Source: Candidatus Roizmanbacteria bacterium CG06_land_8_20_14_3_00_34_14
GTDB lineage: Bacteria > Patescibacteriota > Microgenomatia > UBA1406 > GWC2-37-13
NCBI GenBank assembly: GCA_002779665.1
Contig: PEVZ01000053.1
Location: 1-7,995, forward strand
Direction of reading: 5' to 3'
Length of the DNA: 7,995 nucleotides
Shown: one piece after another, positions 1 through 3,402 of the stretch
Position numbering within the stretch: the stretch's first letter is position 1
Layout of the letters: the number at the start of each line of letters is the position of its first letter
Position numbers and translations under genes: made by a program
The notes under the pieces: model-generated
What the model was told of the DNA's origin: nothing
Database searches by the model: none
The model's input: only the letters and a program-made list of their open reading frames with translations

Positions 1-93
1 GCCGAAGCTTCACTTTGTGCCGCTGATCAAGGAAAATTCTGGGAATGGCATAATAAGGTATTTACTATAGAATCAGCAGGCCAAGCACAATAA
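1..93 (+). CDS. C-terminal end of a DsbA/thioredoxin-like protein, apparently truncated
   Basis: The gene enters from outside the window and reads in frame 1 to a TAA stop. The 30 visible residues contain CAADQGKFWEWHNKVF, which resembles the segment of DsbA-family thiol-disulfide oxidoreductases (Thioredoxin_4 type) where 'A..CA..QGKFWEYHD.LF' lies in the helical insertion after the CxxC active site. Family members normally continue for roughly 80-100 more residues, including a cis-proline loop (GTPTFFING-like). Here the frame ends 13 residues after the match, and neither of the other two frames downstream resumes a DsbA-like sequence. The product would therefore lack the second half of its thioredoxin fold, which suggests a decayed gene or a divergent short variant. 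The active site itself lies outside the window. The family call rests on one short motif. Confidence 0.5.
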   Translation, partial: AEASLCAADQGKFWEWHNKVFTIESAGQAQ

Positions 94-113
94 AAGTAAT
101 TTGATAGTTAATA

Positions 114-144
114 AAATCCCCGCCGAAAGGCGGGGATTTTTTTT
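114..144 (+). terminator. Rho-independent terminator
   Basis: An 11-bp perfect stem (arms 114-124 and 129-139, core CCCCGCC/GGCGGGG) is closed by a GAAA tetraloop and runs into eight T residues (137-144). It ends the transcript of the DsbA-like frame and insulates the restriction-modification operon from upstream transcription. The A-rich left flank makes it partly bidirectional. Confidence 0.93.
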
Positions 145-187
145 GAGGTTCTTTATTTCCTGAATTTCCCATTAAAAAGAATTAATC

Positions 188-201
188 ATTGATAAATCAA
201 T
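188..201. promoter_or_regulatory. Short inverted repeat upstream of the restriction gene promoter (possible operator)
   Basis: ATTGAT and ATCAAT form a perfect 6-bp inverted repeat separated by AA, centred about 30 bases upstream of the -10 box. R-M operons are often controlled by a small DNA-binding protein or by the methyltransferase acting on such sites. No controller gene is recognised nearby, and a palindrome of this size can arise by chance in AT-rich DNA. Confidence 0.25.
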
Positions 202-221
202 AATTTTCTTTCTAAAAATAC

Positions 222-230
222 TGCTATAAT
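222..230 (+). promoter_or_regulatory. Extended -10 promoter of the restriction-modification operon
   Basis: TGCTATAAT is a perfect consensus extended -10 element (TG, one base, TATAAT at 225-230). No good -35 box lies 16-18 bases upstream, which an extended -10 can tolerate. The expected transcription start, about seven bases downstream near 237, is almost at the ATG at 240, and no ribosome binding site fits in between. The transcript is therefore predicted to be leaderless or nearly so. Confidence 0.65.
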
Positions 231-239
231 TATTTTTAT

Positions 240-1127
240 ATGAAAATGTTATGGAAAAAGGGGAATGAACATGACTTCTTTATTAAATCATTAAACTTTG
301 CTACTCCTGAACAACTATTTTATGTTACGTCAGATAAAAAGTTTTATGCCTACTGGCCAAAAGGTTATGGTGATACAAAATCGACTCTCCAAAGTAGAAA
401 TTCTTTAATTGGTAATTATACCGAAAAGTGGTCTACTGATCTTTTTTCAGAAATCGCTAAACAATTAGGAGGCTATTCTGTCCAAGGTGCAGTCTGCGAA
501 GAAATAGGACTAACTAATCAATCACCAGCTGATGTTGCTATCTGTAAAAACAAAGACATTGTTCAAAAACCTGAAAATATTCTTATGATCGCCGAGGTTA
601 AAATGTCAATTGTCTGGAACTGGGAATATAAACAGGTAAACGGCAAACCGGAAATTGTTTGCGTTGGTGATTATAAAACACATTCTGGACAACCAAGTAT
701 TCGTCGCTCCGATTCAATGCTTAAAGCGATTGGTAAAAACATCAATATTAGGGTTTCCAGTGACAAAGCCGCAAAAATTCCTATTATTGTTATTGGTAAT
801 ACTCCAATTAATCCCGGATATTTTAATAAAGTCGATCATCTAAAAAGTAACGGAATTATTCAAGGATTTTGGTCCGTCAATCCTAATCCTTTAGACAATA
901 ACGGTGAGAATATTAAAAACACTCCCAAGAATGGTTTTTATCGCTTTGATTCATATAATGAATTAAAAGAAAAATCATTAGAACTTCTGAAAGAAGAAAG
1001 ACAATTTTTCTCCAGTATGCAAAGTAAAAAGAAATTGGGTGAGATTATTGAAATTGCAAATAAGGAACAAACCTATGAGCAAAAGGCAGAAAAGTTTTTG
1101 CAACTTATAAAAAATTCAGGTGATTGA
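240..1127 (+). CDS. Type II restriction endonuclease, PD-(D/E)XK fold
   Basis: This 295-residue protein most likely cleaves unmethylated DNA at the site protected by the methyltransferase encoded immediately downstream. It shows a PD-(D/E)XK nuclease core: SPADVAI supplies Asp98, and about 20 residues later IAEVK supplies Glu119 and Lys121. A preceding helix contains Glu71 (FSEIAKQLGG), as in many restriction enzymes. A beta-strand, IPIIVIGN (180-187), follows as expected for the fold. The C-terminal 50 residues are charged and helical. No signal peptide or membrane segment is seen. The length is typical of type II enzymes. The ATG at 240 is the first start in frame and lies about three bases after the predicted transcription start; ATG 246 is an alternative. 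Its TGA is one base before the methyltransferase ATG. The recognition sequence cannot be read from this sequence, and the call depends on the motif plus the neighbour. Confidence 0.78.
   Translation: MKMLWKKGNEHDFFIKSLNFATPEQLFYVTSDKKFYAYWPKGYGDTKSTLQSRNSLIGNYTEKWSTDLFSEIAKQLGGYSVQGAVCEEIGLTNQSPADVAICKNKDIVQKPENILMIAEVKMSIVWNWEYKQVNGKPEIVCVGDYKTHSGQPSIRRSDSMLKAIGKNINIRVSSDKAAKIPIIVIGNTPINPGYFNKVDHLKSNGIIQGFWSVNPNPLDNNGENIKNTPKNGFYRFDSYNELKEKSLELLKEERQFFSSMQSKKKLGEIIEIANKEQTYEQKAEKFLQLIKNSGD
1118..1124 (+). promoter_or_regulatory. Shine-Dalgarno site that decides the methyltransferase start
   Basis: AGGTGAT is an excellent match to the anti-Shine-Dalgarno of 16S rRNA and lies four bases before the ATG at 1129. 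It argues for that ATG and against the GTG at 1120, which sits inside the SD itself. It is the strongest ribosome binding site in the window, and it belongs to the gene that cannot be leaderless because it is internal to an operon. Confidence 0.7.
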
Positions 1128-1128
1128 T

Positions 1129-2097
1129 ATGAATAACATTTTAAAACCAAACGGAAAAAGTAATGGATCTCAAACTTCTTCTTTTGGAGTGGGAACAAGA
1201 ATAAATCATGACTCTTCAAAGTTCTATAACAGCAAAATCTATGCTGGCTCAAATAACACTTATTTTGCCCAAGATATAGAAATTCCTATTCCTCCGGAAA
1301 ATATAAATAAAGTTTTTTGTAAAAGTAGTGAACAGATGACTGAACTTCCCGATAACAGCGTTCATTTGATGGTGACATCACCTCCTTATAATGTTGGAAA
1401 AGATTATGATAAGAATTTGTCAATGAATGAGTATCGAGGACTACTCACAAAGGTATTTAAAGAAACTTATCGAGTTTTAGTTCCTGGTGGCAGGGCTTGT
1501 GTTAATATTGCTAATTTAGGCAGAAAACCGTACTTGCCTATTCATTCCTATGTTATTGAAGATATGCAAAAACTAGGATTTCTTATGCGGGGCGAGGTTA
1601 TATGGAATAAGGCATCAAGTGCCAGCCAATCCTTTGCCTGGGGCAGCTGGTTATCGGCAACTAACCCAACTTTACGAGACATTCACGAATATATTCTTAT
1701 TTTTTCCAAAGATGGTTTTGGCAGGAAAAAACCAGAAGGAAGACAGCCAACAATAACCAAAGAAGAATTTATGGAATACACGAAAAGTATTTGGAATTTC
1801 TCGGCTGAACGTGCCTCTAGAATAGGACATCCGGCTCCATTTCCAATAGATCTGCCTTATCGTTTAATTCAACTTTACACCTTTGAGGATGAAGTCATCC
1901 TTGACCCCTTTGTTGGTAGTGGCACAACCTGTATCGCTGCATTAAAAACTAAAAGACGATACGTTGGATATGACAATGATCAAAAATATTGTGAGTTAGC
2001 AGAAAGAAGAATTGAGGAATATTTACAAAGTCAAAACACTCTTTTTAACCAACAACACGAAAACAGTAGTCAACATATGATAGCAACCGGTATTTAA
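1129..2097 (+). CDS. Site-specific DNA methyltransferase, beta class (N4-cytosine or N6-adenine)
   Basis: This 322-residue enzyme transfers a methyl group from S-adenosylmethionine to the exocyclic amine of a base in the recognition site, protecting the host from the upstream nuclease. The catalytic motif IV, VTSPPYNVG (TSPPY at residues 83-87), comes first. The AdoMet-binding motif I, DPFVGSGTT (259-267), is near the C-terminus, followed by RRYVGYDND; this order defines the beta class. HPAPFP...LPYRLI just before motif I is the motif X region. The SPPY form is most common in N4-cytosine enzymes but does not exclude N6-adenine. The variable middle (about 165-225, with GSWLSATNPTLRDIHEY) is the likely target recognition part. 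The first ~60 residues are an extra, low-complexity extension. Frame-open starts are GTG 1120, which would overlap the nuclease gene by 8 bases, and ATG 1129; the latter has the well-spaced SD. Translational coupling with the nuclease is likely. Confidence 0.93.
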   Translation: MNNILKPNGKSNGSQTSSFGVGTRINHDSSKFYNSKIYAGSNNTYFAQDIEIPIPPENINKVFCKSSEQMTELPDNSVHLMVTSPPYNVGKDYDKNLSMNEYRGLLTKVFKETYRVLVPGGRACVNIANLGRKPYLPIHSYVIEDMQKLGFLMRGEVIWNKASSASQSFAWGSWLSATNPTLRDIHEYILIFSKDGFGRKKPEGRQPTITKEEFMEYTKSIWNFSAERASRIGHPAPFPIDLPYRLIQLYTFEDEVILDPFVGSGTTCIAALKTKRRYVGYDNDQKYCELAERRIEEYLQSQNTLFNQQHENSSQHMIATGI

Positions 2098-2124
2098 TTG
2101 ATATGAAAAAAAGGCTATATTTAC

Positions 2125-2406
2125 ATGAAAACAAAAATATCCTCTTCCTGGAAATATTTTGGGGTTGAAGATGAGATTGGCTTATTAAGCCAAATCTATG
2201 ATGGTTTCACTCCTGAGACTAAAGAAATTGAAATTGCTCATATTACTTCAGATGAAGATCAAAAGGTTGTTGATAATAACGAATTTTTATGTGGGATAAA
2301 AAACCTTGCCACCCTATCACTTTTTAAGCAATATAAGGTATTGCAATTTAATAAATCACTAGATCACTCAAATAAGACAAAAGCAAATTCTAAAAAACTA
2401 CAATAA
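2125..2406 (+). CDS. Hypothetical protein following the restriction-modification genes
   Basis: This 93-residue frame starts 27 bases after the methyltransferase and could be the third gene of that operon. The N-terminal half is acidic (for example ETKEIEIAHI and TSDEDQ); the C-terminal 30 residues are basic and Lys/Asn-rich (KTKANSKKLQ). No helix-turn-helix typical of R-M controller proteins, no signal peptide and no membrane segment is visible. AAAAAAAGG, 11 bases upstream of the ATG, is a poorly spaced ribosome binding site. It could be a small R-M accessory protein, a fragment of a decayed mobile gene like its downstream neighbour, or a chance frame in AT-rich DNA. I do not recognise it. 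Confidence 0.4.
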   Translation: MKTKISSSWKYFGVEDEIGLLSQIYDGFTPETKEIEIAHITSDEDQKVVDNNEFLCGIKNLATLSLFKQYKVLQFNKSLDHSNKTKANSKKLQ

Positions 2407-2424
2407 AACGAGTAGAACCATTAC

Positions 2425-2637
2425 TTGATAAAGGATTGGCATTTAAGTTGGTATGACGCCATTCCTGAAAGGAAACCAAAACTCCAGAGGCTAATTTATC
2501 CCACCGGTGTTTCTTATCTATATTCCGGCTTTTCGAACTCTGAATTAAACTTTTCCTTTGCTCTAATCAACGACTTTGCCGTGCAGTCGTCAACAAATGT
2601 GATCCTAATCGGAATCGAACCGATGTTTACAGGATGA
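2425..2637 (+). pseudogene. C-terminal remnant of a serine recombinase (resolvase/invertase-type integrase)
   Basis: The frame encodes WYDAIPERKPKLQRLIYPTG, then a GFSNSELNFSFALINDFA stretch. This fits the C-terminal end of large serine recombinases, where 'PE.K.KLQ.LIFPEG..Y' is followed by a short strand and 'IF.LI..F'. The catalytic N-terminal domain, the recombinase domain and the zinc ribbon are all missing. A TAG at 2413-2415 cuts the frame just upstream, and the nominal start would be a TTG without a ribosome binding site, so this is a gene remnant. Its last 13 codons lie antisense to the tRNA-Glu gene and would not belong to the original protein. The remnant suggests that an integrative element once sat here. 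Recognition rests on about 40 residues. Confidence 0.5.
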
Positions 2638-2671
2638 GAACCTGCCGTCCTAACCACTAGACGATAGGACC
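2600..2671 (-). tRNA. trnE: tRNA-Glu (anticodon CTC)
   Basis: The reverse complement folds into a complete 72-nt cloverleaf. The acceptor stem is GGTCCTA/TAGGATC with one G-U pair. The D arm is GTCT/GGAC with an AGTGGTTA loop. The anticodon stem is GCAGG/CCTGT with loop TTCTCAT. The variable loop has four bases, and the T arm is ATCGG/CCGAT with loop TTCGATT. Positions 34-36 read CTC, which decodes GAG. The discriminator base is A, and the next genomic bases are CAT, so CCA is not encoded and must be added by a nucleotidyltransferase. The gene is oriented against all flanking protein genes, and its 3' end abuts the recombinase remnant. Confidence 0.95.
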
Positions 2672-2706
2672 AATTGTTCTTGACTTACGAGCTTTATTCG
2701 AGTAAT

Positions 2707-2715
2707 ATTTTACCA
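2707..2715 (-). promoter_or_regulatory. Possible extended -10 promoter of tRNA-Glu
   Basis: On the minus strand TGGTAAAAT matches an extended -10 (TG, one base, TAAAAT). Transcription would start near 2700 and give a leader of about 29 bases before the mature tRNA 5' end, to be removed by RNase P. A -35 is not convincing, and its expected place overlaps the plus-strand terminator. Confidence 0.3.
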
Positions 2716-2720
2716 TTAAT

Positions 2721-2746
2721 CCCCTTAAGAATGAGGGGTTTTTTAC
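2721..2746 (+). terminator. Rho-independent terminator closing the R-M/recombinase region
   Basis: CCCCTTA and TGAGGGG form a 7-bp stem (one T-G pair) around an AGAA loop, followed by six T residues (2739-2744). The T tract is on the plus strand only, so it stops transcripts coming from the R-M side and is not the terminator of the minus-strand tRNA. Confidence 0.8.
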
Positions 2747-2786
2747 TTTCGCTTTCTGAACAAAGTGAAGATTAGCGAAAGTTAAA
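2741..2786. repeat. Imperfect inverted repeat between the terminator and greA
   Basis: The 13-base arms TTTTACTTTCGCT (2741-2753) and AGCGAAAGTTAAA (2774-2786) are complementary at 12 of 13 positions around a 20-base spacer. The left arm shares its T tract with the terminator just before it, so the two hairpins are mutually exclusive in part. The sequence looks like a dispersed intergenic palindrome more than a protein-binding site, but its genomic copy number cannot be seen from here. Confidence 0.5.
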
Positions 2787-2856
2787 CCCTCCAAAAATTG
2801 CTCTTTGAGCCGTGTACGAACAGTACTGAAAAGGCGAGAAGTAAGATTGGGAGGGT
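2786..2856 (+). other. Possible structured RNA leader upstream of greA
   Basis: ACCCTCC (2786-2792) can pair perfectly with GGAGGGT (2850-2856), closing a 71-base domain. Inside are GCTC-TTT-GAGC (2800-2810), GTAC-GAACA-GTAC (2814-2826) and a GCC/GGC pairing (2809-2811 with 2833-2835), which are alternative or stacked helices. No open reading frame explains this stretch. The GGGAGGG in the closing strand is 18 bases from the greA ATG, too far to be a normal ribosome binding site. It does not match any riboswitch class I recognise. It could be a dispersed repeat, an attenuator-like leader or an old element end. Confidence 0.3.
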
Positions 2857-2873
2857 AGATTTAAATTTTCAAT

Positions 2874-3332
2874 ATGACAAAAATACAATTGACTCAAAAA
2901 GGTTTTAATGACTTACAGCTTGAGCTTGAGGATTTAATAAAAAATAAAAAATCAAAAGCAATTGATCGCTTAAGCAAAGCCCGTTCGATGGGAGACTTAA
3001 AAGAGAATAGTGAATATACGGCCGCCAAAGAAGAACTTGCTCTTGTTGAGGGAAGAATTCAAGAAATTAATAACGTACTAAGTAATGCTGAGGTGACTTT
3101 GATGTACAAAGCCGGAAATAAAATTGAAATCGGCTCAACTGTAACTGTTGACATAAATGGCCAAAAGGATACTTTTCAGATAGTGGGTGAATTTGAAGCT
3201 GACCCGATGAATAAAAAACTTTCTCAAAATTCCCCCATCGGCCAAGCTTTGATTAATAAAAAAATCGGAGATTTAGTCGAAATCAATATCCCCGCCGGCA
3301 AAATCCAGTACAAAATCATTGAAATAAAATAG
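2874..3332 (+). CDS. greA: Transcription elongation factor GreA
   Basis: GreA binds the secondary channel of RNA polymerase and stimulates cleavage of backtracked RNA, releasing stalled complexes and improving fidelity. The 152-residue protein is close to the usual 155-160. The N-terminal coiled-coil hairpin (residues 1-75) carries the tip motif MGDLKENSEYTAAKEE, with the acidic residues Asp41 and Glu44 that hold the catalytic magnesium. The C-terminal FKBP-like domain (about 80-152) has the family signature VGEFEADP...SPIGQALINKKIGD. The ATG at 2874 gives the canonical N-terminus (TQKGFNDLQLELEDL). No Shine-Dalgarno lies at normal distance; an AT-rich TAAATT at 2862-2867 would place a transcription start at the ATG. 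The gene is the first housekeeping gene after the accessory block and is separated from lysS by 70 bases. Confidence 0.97.
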   Translation: MTKIQLTQKGFNDLQLELEDLIKNKKSKAIDRLSKARSMGDLKENSEYTAAKEELALVEGRIQEINNVLSNAEVTLMYKAGNKIEIGSTVTVDINGQKDTFQIVGEFEADPMNKKLSQNSPIGQALINKKIGDLVEINIPAGKIQYKIIEIK

Positions 3333-3360
3333 TGTTTTTTGTTATACTTCTTCTTGTATT

Positions 3361-3395
3361 AACTTTACAAACTTTATAACTTTATAAACTTTATA
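3361..3395. repeat. Short tandem repeat (ACTTTATA-like) before lysS
   Basis: Four near-identical units of (A)ACTTTA(T/C)A follow one another at 3361-3369, 3370-3378, 3379-3386 and 3388-3395. They fill the greA-lysS gap and contain several possible -10 hexamers, such as TATAAC and TTATAG. A TTTACA at 3364-3369 could act as a -35. No Shine-Dalgarno precedes the lysS ATG at 3403, so the repeat probably holds a promoter for a leaderless or short-leader transcript. Slippage could alter promoter spacing. Confidence 0.4.
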
Positions 3396-3402
3396 GACTC
3401 AT

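Noticed and set aside
655..843. 62-codon plus-strand frame inside the restriction gene
   Set aside because: Overlaps a well-supported nuclease frame; its sequence is a frame-shifted shadow with no motif or ribosome binding site.
1120..1128. GTG start at 1120 for the methyltransferase
   Set aside because: This GTG lies inside the AGGTGAT Shine-Dalgarno, which is correctly spaced for the ATG at 1129.
2103..2168. 21-codon frame from the ATG at 2103
   Set aside because: Too short, overlaps the 93-residue frame, and shows no features of a leader peptide beyond A-rich sequence.
2786..2873. T-box or other known riboswitch before greA
   Set aside because: No T-box sequence, no recognised aptamer core and no terminator directly before the gene; kept only as an undefined structured region.
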